Below, one piece after another: positions 1-9,168 of a stretch of 59,860 nt of DNA; within the stretch, counting starts at the first letter, position 1; each line of letters begins with the position of its first letter. The notes beneath the pieces were generated by a model, which made no database searches, was not told the origin of the DNA, and saw only the letters and a program-made list of their open reading frames with translations. Location of the stretch: contig JAGXNO010000021.1 of NCBI GenBank assembly GCA_019894975.1, forward strand, positions 1 through 59,860, written 5' to 3'. This DNA comes from Promethearchaeota archaeon. Its GTDB lineage: Archaea > Asgardarchaeota > Lokiarchaeia > Sigyniarchaeales > SOKP01. The position numbers and the translations under genes are program-made.

Positions 1-133
1 GGCCAAGTGATGTTCTGACTGCTTCAGCGATCACAATTGCAGCAGCAATGTTATTTGACATAGCATCTCTGCCACGCGTTCTTTCAGTGCCTTCTTTCAT
101 TATAAATATAGGTGTTCCGCCTAATTGTGCCAT
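1..133 (-). CDS. Thermosome (group II chaperonin) subunit, N-terminal part
   Basis: ATP-dependent archaeal group II chaperonin, which folds proteins in the cytoplasm as a double ring. The gene runs off the left edge, so only the first 44 residues are visible. They begin [20 protein letters not shown] and continue with [12 protein letters not shown] and a stretch ending in RTSLG. This is the classic thermosome N-terminus, where a short tail leads into the equatorial domain and its conserved RTSLGP segment. The start is the ATG complementary to 131-133. A palindromic TATA-like element lies about 60 bp upstream. The subunit type (alpha, beta or gamma) cannot be told from this fragment. Confidence 0.93.
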   Translation of the reverse strand, partial: MAQLGGTPIFIMKEGTERTRGRDAMSNNIAAAIVIAEAVRTSLG

Positions 134-189
134 TTTTTTTCACTTTTTGTTAATTTAATATTGAATTATATTTTTGATATAATAATTTC

Positions 190-199
190 TATATATAGA
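190..199 (-). promoter_or_regulatory. Candidate TATA box of the thermosome gene
   Basis: CTATATATAG, itself a palindrome, sits 57-66 bp upstream of the thermosome ATG. This would place transcription start roughly 30 nt before the start codon. The assignment rests only on position and composition. The region is generally AT-rich. Confidence 0.35.
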
Positions 200-346
200 T
201 CTCTAAGTCATAAAATTAAAAAAGTTTACGAATTATGGGAAAACCAGAAAAAATTTAATAATTGGAGCAAAACATGGTTTAAGAAATCTTTACAGTAATG
301 TAAAATTAAAATGTTTAGAAACTGGTTTGAAGATATTAGTTTTGAA

Positions 347-508
347 TTATTTTGTAAGTTCTCTTCTTTTTGGTCTTAGATCTTTACTAAAACATCGCCG
401 GCATTTTTTAGCTTTAACTGGGTTTAAAGAACCACATTTCCGACAAACGCTTTTCTCCAATAAATGATATCGAGCAATTCTTCGTTTCACAGGATCGTCA
501 ATCGGCAT
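347..508 (-). CDS. rpl40e: Large ribosomal subunit protein eL40
   Basis: Small zinc-binding protein of the 50S subunit, 53 residues, translated from the minus strand starting MPIDDPVKRRIARYHLLEKS. It has the eL40 pattern C22-R-K-C25 followed by C36-R-R-C39, and ends in the basic RPKRREL motif. The length matches archaeal eL40, which lacks the ubiquitin moiety fused to it in eukaryotes. A T-rich stretch precedes the ATG at 508 and no clear SD is seen. It lies between thermosome and eL38 and is transcribed in the same direction as the thermosome gene. Confidence 0.93.
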   Translation of the reverse strand: MPIDDPVKRRIARYHLLEKSVCRKCGSLNPVKAKKCRRCFSKDLRPKRRELTK

Positions 509-700
509 TTTTTTTCAGCTTTCCTCTGCTTAAGGTTTTCTAAGAACTAATATTGATTTAAAAAAGATAAGAATAAATTCAAAAACACATCATTCAAAAT
601 AAAATTTTTGATTAAATTATTGTACAATATGATAAAATTAAAATTCTATAGTAAATAGATCTATTCAACGATTACATAATCAAAAGTTAGTTGAATTACT

Positions 701-895
701 ATGCCCATAGAAATTTTTGATGAGGAAAAATTTATAGAATTATCTGAATTTGCAGTTCATTGTAGGGTTAAACGCTTGAAAGAAGTAGTTAAATTGAAAC
801 TTAGAACAAAAAAAATCCTCTATACTTTTAAGACAGATCCAACAACAGCAGAAAGGCTTCTAAGGAGTATTCCCTGTGATGTAATTGAGTTATAA
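701..895 (+). CDS. rpl38e: Large ribosomal subunit protein eL38
   Basis: A 64-residue protein with the L38e pattern: MPxEIFDEEKF at the N-terminus, CRVKRLKEVVKLKLRTKK in the centre, YTFKTDP, and a C-terminal LLRSIPCDVIEL. In the family this is a ribosomal surface protein of the large subunit. eL38 has a patchy distribution in archaea (Thermoproteota, Korarchaeota and Asgard lineages), which supports the lineage call. It is monocistronic, with AT-rich flanks on both sides. Confidence 0.88.
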   Translation: MPIEIFDEEKFIELSEFAVHCRVKRLKEVVKLKLRTKKILYTFKTDPTTAERLLRSIPCDVIEL

Positions 896-1056
896 AAACA
901 ATATTACAAACTCATTCTTTGAAAATCTTATTACGACCTATCTTAAATCTGCTTAATTATCTATTTTTGAAAAAGATAATTATAAATTTTACAATTAAGA
1001 TATAGTAGATATAGCATACTACAATTCCAAATTTTCGAAAGAAGAAAATCACTACT

Positions 1057-1977
1057 ATGATCCAATCCGTGTATCTATTTCAAACAAATACAACGAAACT
1101 ATTATATAATAAGAATTTTCAAAGCGATGAAAAGATGGAAATGTTTAGTTCTTTTTTCTCTGCTCTTCAAACATTTGTTTCTGAGTTAACAGCCAGTAGC
1201 ACTGAAACATTGAATAAAATTGAGTTAGGAGAATATTTTGTACTAATTTCAAGAATTTCTGAAATAGCTTCAGACTTAGTGATAATTATTGATAATGAAG
1301 ATATGAAGGAAGCTCAGAAGTTGATCCCTAAGATTATTAAGCTTTTAAAGATGCATGAGGATTTATTTAATAATTGGGATCAAGAACCAGAGAAGTTTCA
1401 ATCATTTGATTTAGATATCATAAAGTTAATTTCATCTAGTAAAAAATTGATTTCTGAATCATCTTTAACAGTCAACCAGAGTTCCATATTAAAATCAATA
1501 TGGGAACAAAAGGGAGCCCTTTCTGAACAGTTGAGACAAAATCTGCTACAGGAAAAAGAAGAACTTAAAGCAAAATATTCCGTTGAGAATAATTACATCA
1601 AAAAATATGAATTCTGTAAAAAATTAATCGAGATTTCAGAAAAACTTCGTGATGACGAGAAATTTATTAAGTTTCAAACAGAAGCAAAATCGTTAAGGGA
1701 TGAAATTAAAGATAGAAGACTAAGATTACAATACTATTTAGATATGATGAAAGAATCTCTACGATTAACAAAATATGCTGAAACGTATTCATATCTCTAT
1801 TCCCTTTGTTTAAAGCTTGAAAATTTTACTGACCCTGATATCATTGAGAAATATAAAGTAATAGCTAAAACTGTACTAAATAGAGAAAAAGTATCTAAAG
1901 TAGAATTTAGAACGGCTATCAGGGAAATTACAATGATTGAAGATGAAATAAACGAGAACCTAGCATATAAATTGTAA
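1057..1977 (+). CDS. Longin-like domain protein with C-terminal coiled coil
   Basis: 306 residues. The first ~110 residues (MIQSVYLFQTNTTKLLYNKNF..., then a helix with SSFFSALQTFVSELT and a strand KIELGEYFVLISR) look like the longin/roadblock-type fold common in Asgard proteins: strand, hairpin, long amphipathic helix with (S/G)FFSA(L/I)xxF, then further strands. The rest (about 120-306) is highly charged and helical, with probable coiled coil around 160-235. Such domains are known as platforms for small GTPases. A role here is inferred from fold only, and no specific orthologue is recognised. It is a single gene with a TATA-like run in the ~80 bp upstream. Confidence 0.5.
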   Translation: MIQSVYLFQTNTTKLLYNKNFQSDEKMEMFSSFFSALQTFVSELTASSTETLNKIELGEYFVLISRISEIASDLVIIIDNEDMKEAQKLIPKIIKLLKMHEDLFNNWDQEPEKFQSFDLDIIKLISSSKKLISESSLTVNQSSILKSIWEQKGALSEQLRQNLLQEKEELKAKYSVENNYIKKYEFCKKLIEISEKLRDDEKFIKFQTEAKSLRDEIKDRRLRLQYYLDMMKESLRLTKYAETYSYLYSLCLKLENFTDPDIIEKYKVIAKTVLNREKVSKVEFRTAIREITMIEDEINENLAYKL

Positions 1978-2170
1978 AATCTCTTCTTAATATATGTTCT
2001 AATAAAGATTTGATAGGATTGAAAGACAATGATCGTATTTAAAAGAAGAATTTAAGAATCTTTATCACAAAATTAATTAAACATAATTAATAGATCACAA
2101 TAGTAATAGCTCTACTAAACTTTTTTAGGGAATAATTTTTAATCGATCTTTTCACTCGAGTTTAAATCTT

Positions 2171-2686
2171 ATGAGAGTTCTTCCTGCTGATAAAACTTGT
2201 ATAAATTCTGGTTTCTTATGTACCAATTGTCAGGCTAGACTTGATGCGGGTGAAATAACAGAGTTTGAAATTGATTTAACCAAGGATCTCTTGGAATTGG
2301 AAGAAGTCAATGAGAATTTTGCATTTTTAAAAAAAATTTCTTTTTATAAAGCCATTGATTATGAAGATCTCTTAATTCTTATAGTTGGGAAAAGAGATAA
2401 ATTAATATTTTCCTCAGAGTTATTAAATTGGATAAAAGAAACGTATGAAGTAGACGATATTATACTAGTTGGCAAAACTGATAAACCTCGTCCAGTTATA
2501 GAAGCATTAATCAATCCTTATACGCTGATCTCTTTAAATGAAATCTTTTTAGCAACAGGAGATGTTCAATTTAGAGCAGTTCTATGGGAAGAAGATAGAG
2601 AGAAATTTTTGTTTACCAAAGAGGAACTTGAACAATTGATTTATGAACTAACGGGAAAAATTACTCGTGTAGAGTTTCAACAATAA
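2171..2686 (+). CDS. Conserved archaeal KH-like (NusA-related) RNA-binding protein
   Basis: 171 residues. An N-terminal cysteine cluster (C10, C17, C20) is followed by an acidic helix (DLTKDLLELEEV) and a KH-like alpha/beta region: FYKAIDYEDLLILIVGKRDK, then SSELLNWIKETYEVDDIILVGKTD. It ends in a domain with ISLNEIFLATGD and ITRVEF. The order resembles a widespread archaeal family annotated as KH-domain or NusA-like. The GxxG loop expected between strand and helix is not preserved here, so nucleic-acid binding is uncertain. It lies directly upstream of pth2 and truD, both RNA-related, in an apparent operon with 47-bp spacing. Confidence 0.5.
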   Translation: MRVLPADKTCINSGFLCTNCQARLDAGEITEFEIDLTKDLLELEEVNENFAFLKKISFYKAIDYEDLLILIVGKRDKLIFSSELLNWIKETYEVDDIILVGKTDKPRPVIEALINPYTLISLNEIFLATGDVQFRAVLWEEDREKFLFTKEELEQLIYELTGKITRVEFQQ

Positions 2687-2733
2687 TCAATAATTTTTAA
2701 TTAATCCTATTCCTACTAATTAATAGAAATACT

Positions 2734-3090
2734 GTGGAAGAATATAAACAAGTAATTTTAGTTAGAACAGATTTAAAAATGAGTACAGGAAAAAAGTGTG
2801 CTCAATCATGTCATGCAAGCCTTTCGGCTTCAGATATGGTACGTATTCAAAATAAAGGATTTTGGAAATCGTGGAAAAATTCAGGGCAGAAAAAAGTTGT
2901 TCTTAAAGTAAGCACCTTAGAACAATTAACAGAAGTGGTGAAAAAATTAAAATCTAATAAAATCCCTTATTTCGTTGTAAAGGATGCAGGACTCACTCAA
3001 CTATCACCAGGTACAACCACTGCGGTTGGGATTGGTCCTGATCTATCAGAGGAAATTGATAAGATTACGGGAGATCTTAAATTATTATAA
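2734..3090 (+). CDS. pth2: Peptidyl-tRNA hydrolase, archaeal/eukaryotic Pth2 type
   Basis: Releases tRNA from peptidyl-tRNA that drops off ribosomes. At 118 residues it matches archaeal Pth2 length. It contains the Pth2 signatures [20 protein letters not shown] (N-terminal active-site lysine/histidine segment), [18 protein letters not shown] and AVGIGPD near the C-terminus. Translation starts at GTG, since no ATG lies near the homologous N-terminus. It is followed 25 bp later by truD. The two genes are commonly adjacent in archaea. Confidence 0.92.
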   Translation: MEEYKQVILVRTDLKMSTGKKCAQSCHASLSASDMVRIQNKGFWKSWKNSGQKKVVLKVSTLEQLTEVVKKLKSNKIPYFVVKDAGLTQLSPGTTTAVGIGPDLSEEIDKITGDLKLL

Positions 3091-3115
3091 TTGTAAAAAC
3101 TTAGGATAAAGAAAA

Positions 3116-4507
3116 TTGTTAGATCAAGACATTAATAATATTACTTATTCTTTCAGTAAAAATAATGAAAAAGAAGTAGAGCAATTTGTTGGAATTGAGA
3201 ATTATGCGACGTATAAAACTAAGGGTTTTAAGGGGGAGTATAAAACTCTCTATAAAGATTTTATTGTGAAAGAAATAGATGCTAATGGGAAAATTCTCAG
3301 TTTAAAAGAAAATAGAAGAAGCTCGAGTTTTTCAAATGAATTAAACGATAGATATACCACATTTAATTTAACTAAGATTAACAGAGATACTTTTGAAGCA
3401 GTTAGAAAACTTAGCAAAGCCCTCAATGTACCGTATAGTTCGATACATTATTCAGGATTAAAAGATAAACAAGCTATTTCTGTTCAAAAAATTTCAATTA
3501 GAGGAAATTATATTAAAGAATTAAAAACCCTAAAGATAAGAGATCTTTTTGTAAGAAATATTTATCCTTCAAAAAAACCGGTTAAATTAGGGAGCCATTT
3601 AGGTAATCATTTTACGATAACAATGAGAAACCTTGAGAATATCAATAATCTTAGACAAAGAATTGCTAAAAGTTTAAAATTTTTAAACACCTTTGGGTTT
3701 CCTAATTATTTTGGTCTTCAACGATTTGGAACTTATAGGCCAAATTCACATATAGTTGGACAATTAATCTTAAAAGGCGATTATGAAAATGCATTCAAAG
3801 AATATGTTTCAACAACTTATTCTACGGAATCTGATGAATCGAGGAGAGTAAGAAGTGATTTCAGAAAGGATGGAGATTTGAAAAACGCTTTCGATAATTT
3901 TCCTAGAATCTTAAAATATGAACGAACGATGATTCAATTTTTACTAGAAAATGAAAAGGATTATCAAGGAGCTATAGAAACCTTGCCAAAGGATTTGATA
4001 AGGTTGTTAATAAGCTCATTTCAATCATATTTATTTAATAGAATGCTCTCTACAAGAGTAAAAAAGGGTATATCCTTGTTTAAACCAGTGAAAGGAGATG
4101 TCATTGCTATTCTGGATGATTACAATGGAAATATAACTAAAGTTAAGTATATCTATGGGGAAAACTATGATAAGTTTGTGAAGAAAGCTCTAAAATTAGA
4201 TCGAGCCACTGTGGTCTTACCAATCATTGGAAGTACTACAAATCTAGATAATTTTCCTCTAATGAAAACCATATTTAAAGATCTATGTAACATAGAGAAT
4301 ATAGACACTAAAATCTTTATCAGTGAACATATTGATGGGAATGATTTTAAAGGAACCATTAGAGCTATGACTATCAAACCGCATGGATTAAAAATGGTAG
4401 AATTTACTGATGACGAACTAAAGGAAGGTAAAATAAAAGTTACAATTGAATTTTCACTTCAAAAAGGCAGTTATGCTACAATGTTATTAAGGGAACTTAA
4501 TAAATAA
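3116..4507 (+). CDS. truD: tRNA pseudouridine(13) synthase TruD
   Basis: 463 residues. Isomerises U13 of tRNAs to pseudouridine. The catalytic aspartate is D117 in SGLKDKQAIS, and the family motif FPNYFGLQRFGTYRPN follows around residue 195. The TRUD insertion domain and C-terminal RAMTIKPHGLK segment are present, so the protein is full length. Initiation is at TTG (3116), consistent with the short gap after pth2. No ATG is available upstream of the conserved YKDFIVKEI segment. Confidence 0.92.
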   Translation: MLDQDINNITYSFSKNNEKEVEQFVGIENYATYKTKGFKGEYKTLYKDFIVKEIDANGKILSLKENRRSSSFSNELNDRYTTFNLTKINRDTFEAVRKLSKALNVPYSSIHYSGLKDKQAISVQKISIRGNYIKELKTLKIRDLFVRNIYPSKKPVKLGSHLGNHFTITMRNLENINNLRQRIAKSLKFLNTFGFPNYFGLQRFGTYRPNSHIVGQLILKGDYENAFKEYVSTTYSTESDESRRVRSDFRKDGDLKNAFDNFPRILKYERTMIQFLLENEKDYQGAIETLPKDLIRLLISSFQSYLFNRMLSTRVKKGISLFKPVKGDVIAILDDYNGNITKVKYIYGENYDKFVKKALKLDRATVVLPIIGSTTNLDNFPLMKTIFKDLCNIENIDTKIFISEHIDGNDFKGTIRAMTIKPHGLKMVEFTDDELKEGKIKVTIEFSLQKGSYATMLLRELNK

Positions 4508-4509
4508 AC

Positions 4510-5994
4510 TCAAATGTTAATTGTATAAGAATTTTGAGTTACAGTTCCAAAAATATCAATTAACTTGATTGATAGATTATATAATCCATTTTGTTCATAG
4601 TTATATGGCGTTGATTTTAATTTTAATTCTCTCTTTTTCCCAGAACGAAAAGAAAACCACATATTGTTGAATAAATTATCTTCGAAATCATAATCTATGG
4701 CCCAGTAATCGATAAAATCTGAGAATGATATGATTTTATCCCTTATTTCTCTAGAGATTAATTTTTGATAAGGGAGGTTGTAGTCTAAGAGCTCGACAAT
4801 TACAGTTTTATTATTTTGTTGTAGATCTATGCGTAGTTCTGGCAAATTTTGAGAAGTATAAACAGGCTCAATTTGAATCCCTTTTTTTAAAAAATCCTTT
4901 GAAATAAATTCAGTGTTGTCTTCCTTGCTTAGAGAGAGGACTCTAAAAGAATGAGGTTTTCTATTATAATTTTCCTTCCATTTTAGAATATTATTACTCT
5001 CACCTATATTGAGAATTCTTTTTCGAGACATATGTATAGTATGTTTATTTATATCCGTTCCAATCCAACGCCTTCTTAACTTTTCTGCGACCGCTAGAGT
5101 AGTACCTGAGCCACAAAAGAAATCTGCTATAATATCGTTTTCATTTGTTGACGCTAAAATTATTCTTCGGAGTAACCGTTCCGGTTTTTGGGTAGAAAAC
5201 CCTTGATATTCCTTAGTATTTGCTCTTATATAAGGTATATCATTCCAGACGTCTCTGGGAAAAATTCCTTCTTGTTGTACATAAACCTTCCTTGATAACT
5301 TCTTTCCATTATGACTTCCTCCTCGATAATAAAATATTCCCTCTTCATCTTTCTTTAAAGCGTTTTTAACTCGATTAGAATACTCCATATATATGTTTGG
5401 GTCATCGTTAAAAATGTAATCATCCGAATTTGAATAAAATAGGATAGTATCATAAGATCTAATGAAAAAACGTCTTGTTTTTACAGAAGCAGCAGGATAT
5501 GCCCAAATTATTTCATTCCTAAAGTTATCAATACCGAAAATTTCATCCAATATTAATTTTATATAGTGAGAGATATGCCAGTCTAAATGAACATAAATTG
5601 AACCATTAGGTTTTAATAATTGTCTCATTTTAACAAGCCTATTATATAAAAACTCTAAATAGGAATCTAATCCTTTTTCCCACTTATCCTTATAGGCTAC
5701 TTTATCTATTGACTTTCCATGCTCACCTATTTGAATCTTAAAATTAAAATCTCCTCCAGTGGCAAAGGGAGGGTCAATGTAAATAAGAGAAACTTGTTTT
5801 TCAAATTTGGGCATTATAGAGTTTAGTATTGCTTCATTTTCACCCCAAATAAGTAGGTTATACCAGAGGTCTTTTTCTAAATGACCATAATCAGAAGAGG
5901 GGTAAACATCAAGAGTATGGAAAGGTTTTATATTTTCTAATCCTAATTTGTTTTTTTCACTTACTTTCTTTCCTTCCCAATCCAAATTTGCCAT
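4510..5994 (-). CDS. Site-specific DNA adenine methyltransferase, Mod-like
   Basis: 494 residues from the ATG at 5994. Transfers a methyl group from AdoMet to adenine N6. Motif IV DPPF (about residues 74-77) precedes motif I DFFCGSGTT (about 291-299), the beta-class order typical of Type III Mod-like enzymes. A C-terminal extension ends in KLIDIFGTVTQ, as in many Mod-like proteins. A longer frame opens to 6102, but it would overlap the start of aspS and consume its promoter, so I chose 5994. No restriction endonuclease gene is adjacent, so this looks like an orphan enzyme. It ends 2 nt after the truD stop, convergent. Confidence 0.85.
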   Translation of the reverse strand: MANLDWEGKKVSEKNKLGLENIKPFHTLDVYPSSDYGHLEKDLWYNLLIWGENEAILNSIMPKFEKQVSLIYIDPPFATGGDFNFKIQIGEHGKSIDKVAYKDKWEKGLDSYLEFLYNRLVKMRQLLKPNGSIYVHLDWHISHYIKLILDEIFGIDNFRNEIIWAYPAASVKTRRFFIRSYDTILFYSNSDDYIFNDDPNIYMEYSNRVKNALKKDEEGIFYYRGGSHNGKKLSRKVYVQQEGIFPRDVWNDIPYIRANTKEYQGFSTQKPERLLRRIILASTNENDIIADFFCGSGTTLAVAEKLRRRWIGTDINKHTIHMSRKRILNIGESNNILKWKENYNRKPHSFRVLSLSKEDNTEFISKDFLKKGIQIEPVYTSQNLPELRIDLQQNNKTVIVELLDYNLPYQKLISREIRDKIISFSDFIDYWAIDYDFEDNLFNNMWFSFRSGKKRELKLKSTPYNYEQNGLYNLSIKLIDIFGTVTQNSYTINI

Positions 5995-6036
5995 AAATAA
6001 TAGATAGGAAACCAAAAATTTTATTTTTTCTTTAAT

Positions 6037-6045
6037 TTTATAAAT
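6037..6045 (+). promoter_or_regulatory. Candidate TATA box of aspS
   Basis: TTTATAAAT lies 35-43 bp upstream of the aspS ATG (6080). A start about 25 bp downstream of it would give a leader of only 10-15 nt. The methyltransferase start is 43 bp to the left on the other strand, so the two genes share an 85-bp divergent control region. Confidence 0.4.
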
Positions 6046-6079
6046 TATATTCGTATAATTATTTACAACTTTAAAGAAA

Positions 6080-7411
6080 ATGTTATTAGATAAACTTGGC
6101 AATTGGAGAAAAACTCATTACACGAAAGATGTTACACCAGAATTAGTTGACAATGAAATAATTTTAGGTGGATGGGTTCGAAATTTTCGAGATTTAGGTG
6201 GTTTAAAATTTATTTCATTACAGGATAAATATGGAGAACGACAAATTACTGTAAAAAAAGGTGTAGTATCTGATGAGTTATTTGAAAAAACTAAAGTTGG
6301 ATACCAGTACTGCTTAATGGTAAAAGGTACAGTTAAAAAGTTTAATTCTGCTCCTGGGGGAATCGAAATAATTCCTTCAGAAATAAAGATATTAAATAAA
6401 ACACCTGAAAAACTCCCAATAGACATGACAGGAGAAACAATTTCAGAATTAGATCTTAGGTTAAATAACAGAGCATTAGATTTAAGATCTCTGAGAAATC
6501 AAGCTGTTTTTGAAATCAGAGGTGAAATGCTTAGAACTATTAGAAGTTTTTTGCTTGAAAGAGCTTTTTCTGAAGTGAGCACTCCTAAAATTATAGGCTC
6601 AGCCACAGAAGGGGGTACGGAATTATTCCCTATTATGTTTTTTGAAAGAGAAGCATTCTTGACTCAATCTGCTCAACTATATAAAGAGCAACTTAGTGGG
6701 ATCTATGAAAGAGTATTTGAACTCAGTGATTGTTTTCGAGCTGAAAAAAGTCGTACAAAAAGGCACTTATGTGAAATCTTTACTTTAGATGTGGAGATGG
6801 CATTTGTTACCATGGATGATGTAATGACTTTATTAGAAAAATTAGTGCACAATGTTATAAAGGATTTAAGAGAAAATAAAATGGGAGAATTAAAAATCCT
6901 AAAGATGGAAAATATGACAGAATTGCCTGAATTACCATTTCCAAGATACAGATATGAAGAAATTATTAATCTCATTAATGATAAACTTGGATTAGATCTT
7001 GAATTCGGGGAAGATCCTGGAAAGCTTACATCTGAAGCTTACAGAAAATTAGGAGAAGAATTATCAGGCTATTACTATATTACTCATTGGCCAATGTCAA
7101 TTAAACCATTTTATATAATGCCATCAGAAGATCCTAAATACAGTGAGTCCTTTGACTTACAAAAAGGAATGTTAGAACTAACTTCTGGGGGTACTAGAGT
7201 TCATAATAAGGTACAATTAGAGGATGCCTTGGAATCTAAAGGATTAAATCCTATTTCTTTTGAATCACATATTAAGACATTTGATTATGGAATGCCTCCT
7301 CATGCAGGATTTGGATTGGGAATTGATCGATGGCTTACTATTTTATGTGGATTAGATGATATACGAGAAGCGGTAATGTATCCAAGAACACCAGATAGAT
7401 TAACTCCATAG
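6080..7411 (+). CDS. aspS: Aspartyl-tRNA synthetase, archaeal type
   Basis: 443 residues. Charges tRNA-Asp (or tRNA-Asp and tRNA-Asn if non-discriminating). An OB-fold anticodon-binding domain covers about 1-105 (GGWVRNFRDLGGLKFISLQD). The class II core follows, with SATEGGTELFP around 174-184, motif 2 FRAEKSRTKRHL at 219-230 and motif 3 GFGLGIDRW at 410-418. The compact size without the bacterial GAD insertion is archaeal/eukaryotic. The residue after GWV in the OB domain is arginine, neither of the residues I know as markers for discriminating versus non-discriminating enzymes, so Asn specificity is open. It is followed 31 bp later by map. Confidence 0.95.
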   Translation: MLLDKLGNWRKTHYTKDVTPELVDNEIILGGWVRNFRDLGGLKFISLQDKYGERQITVKKGVVSDELFEKTKVGYQYCLMVKGTVKKFNSAPGGIEIIPSEIKILNKTPEKLPIDMTGETISELDLRLNNRALDLRSLRNQAVFEIRGEMLRTIRSFLLERAFSEVSTPKIIGSATEGGTELFPIMFFEREAFLTQSAQLYKEQLSGIYERVFELSDCFRAEKSRTKRHLCEIFTLDVEMAFVTMDDVMTLLEKLVHNVIKDLRENKMGELKILKMENMTELPELPFPRYRYEEIINLINDKLGLDLEFGEDPGKLTSEAYRKLGEELSGYYYITHWPMSIKPFYIMPSEDPKYSESFDLQKGMLELTSGGTRVHNKVQLEDALESKGLNPISFESHIKTFDYGMPPHAGFGLGIDRWLTILCGLDDIREAVMYPRTPDRLTP

Positions 7412-7442
7412 TTAGCATTCAAAAGGTATTTGTATTGGGCTT

Positions 7443-8360
7443 ATGACAGAAATACAACTTGATGATTATATAAAAGCAGGAAGAGGAGTTATTGCAGCGA
7501 AGAGATTAGCTAAAAGAATTGTTAATCCCGGAGTGCTTTTCTTAGAAATTGCAAATAGATGTGAGGAAGAAGTTATTAAAAGTGGATGTGAATTATCCTT
7601 TCCAATCAATATGTCCTTGGATGAAGTAGCTGCCCACTACAGTCCCCCCATTGATGATGAAATGAAGGTTCCTGAAAAAGGATTATTAAAAATCGATATT
7701 GGCGCTCATTTCAATGGTTATATTGCAGATTCTGCCTTTACTATTAATCTTGATGAAGATCCCAAACTTCAAAATTATGTATATGCTGCTAAAGAGGCAT
7801 TGGATGCGGCTATTGAACTTTTTAATCCTGGAATTAAATTATATGAACTAGGAGAAGCAATTGCTCAAAAAATTATGAATAGGGGATTAAGACCAATAAC
7901 TAATTTAGGTGGTCATGAGTTAAAACAATTTAATCTGCATGCAGGACCATTCATTCCAAATTATAAAGAAAAACTACATGATCAAATATTAAAAAAGGGC
8001 GATGCTTATGCTTGTGAACCGTTTGCTACATCTGGGGGGGGTAAAGTTGAAAATGGAATACATTCATATATCTATCGTTTTGTTAAAAGAGTAAAAAAAA
8101 ATATACCTTACGAAGACCAAGGATATATGAATAAAATCGAGAAGAATTTTAGCCAACTACCTTTTTCTCCTCGATGGATTGAAAAAAAAAATTTAATACC
8201 TAAAAATAAAATAGAAAGAACCATAAAAACATTTCTAGGAAGGAAGATCTTAGATAAATACCCCATTTTAATAGAAAAGAGTAGAGAACCCGTTGCTCAA
8301 GAAGAACACACAATAGTATTGGATATGGATGGGAATAAAATTGTCACTACCAGAGAATAA
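7443..8360 (+). CDS. map: Methionine aminopeptidase, type 2 (archaeal)
   Basis: 305 residues. Removes initiator methionine using two metal ions. All five ligands can be placed: D85 (DIGAHF), D96 (GYIADSAF), H158 (GGHELK), E192 (ACEPFAT) and E288 (QEEHTIV), together with H65 of the AAHYSPP segment. The alpha-helical insert between H158 and the C-terminus marks type 2 enzymes. It follows aspS by 31 bp and overlaps the next gene by 32 bp, suggesting one transcript. Confidence 0.95.
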   Translation: MTEIQLDDYIKAGRGVIAAKRLAKRIVNPGVLFLEIANRCEEEVIKSGCELSFPINMSLDEVAAHYSPPIDDEMKVPEKGLLKIDIGAHFNGYIADSAFTINLDEDPKLQNYVYAAKEALDAAIELFNPGIKLYELGEAIAQKIMNRGLRPITNLGGHELKQFNLHAGPFIPNYKEKLHDQILKKGDAYACEPFATSGGGKVENGIHSYIYRFVKRVKKNIPYEDQGYMNKIEKNFSQLPFSPRWIEKKNLIPKNKIERTIKTFLGRKILDKYPILIEKSREPVAQEEHTIVLDMDGNKIVTTRE

Positions 8361-9168
8361 ACTTGAAGGAAAAATATCTGCCATTATATTATGTGCTGGT
8401 GAAGGCAAAAGAATTAGTGGTTTTATTCAAAACATCCCCAAACCTTTGATTAATATAAAAGAAAAACCTCTTCTAATGCATATAATCTCAAATTTAAATA
8501 TAAAATTGCTTAAATCTATTATTATAATAACAGGACATCTAGGAGATGAGATTGAACAGTATGTCTCTTCAATTGAAAAGACAAATATTTCTCTCTACGA
8601 AAAAATAAAACTCATAGACTCAGGTGAAAATTATAAGAAGGGACCATTGTATTCTTTTCTTTCAATTACGATCGATAGAACGATCCTCAGAAGAAATAAA
8701 ATCTTTTTACTTATTCCAGGCGACACTTACTTCAACCCAGATATATTCCCCGAAATTTTTGATAAAATCTTAAGAGCTTTTGATGCATTTAAAACAAAAT
8801 CACTTATTTTCTATCAGAAAATACAGGGGAATCTCTTAAAATCAAAAGCAGACTATGAAAAGCGAATCTCAATTGTCAAGCTTGAACAGTTAAAATCAGA
8901 AGAAATTATTAAAGAAATTATACAAAAAAAAATATTTGAAATTGATGATGATGAAGAAGTCAATCAAATCCTTCCAATTATAGCATTCAATTATAAATTT
9001 GTTAATAGAATTATAGATGCAGAAAAAGAAATTTCTGTGAGTACAATCAGAGAAGCTGTTAACTATATTATCCAACAAAAAAAACATGTTTTTCATGCGA
9101 TTCCTATTAAATCTCACCATGAATTCTTTGATATCGATACGCAATCAGATTTAATAAATATTAGCTAA
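8329..9168 (+). CDS. Nucleotidyltransferase (NTP_transferase, sugar- or alcohol-phosphate)
   Basis: 279 residues. The N-terminal Rossmann-like nucleotide-binding signature is AIILCAGEGKRISGFIQNIP-KP, with a conserved lysine after the loop. It is followed by LIPGDTYF, equivalent to the metal-binding Asp strand. The acceptor substrate cannot be told from sequence: similar enzymes make NDP-sugars or CDP-alcohols. The ATG at 8329 lies inside map and is the first start compatible with a full domain, so translational coupling is likely. No LbH or acyltransferase domain follows. Confidence 0.75.
   Translation: MGIKLSLPENKLEGKISAIILCAGEGKRISGFIQNIPKPLINIKEKPLLMHIISNLNIKLLKSIIIITGHLGDEIEQYVSSIEKTNISLYEKIKLIDSGENYKKGPLYSFLSITIDRTILRRNKIFLLIPGDTYFNPDIFPEIFDKILRAFDAFKTKSLIFYQKIQGNLLKSKADYEKRISIVKLEQLKSEEIIKEIIQKKIFEIDDDEEVNQILPIIAFNYKFVNRIIDAEKEISVSTIREAVNYIIQQKKHVFHAIPIKSHHEFFDIDTQSDLINIS

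Noticed and set aside
5995..6102. N-terminal extension of the DNA methyltransferase to 6102
   Set aside because: It would overlap aspS and its promoter and has an Ile/Lys-rich composition not seen in the family.
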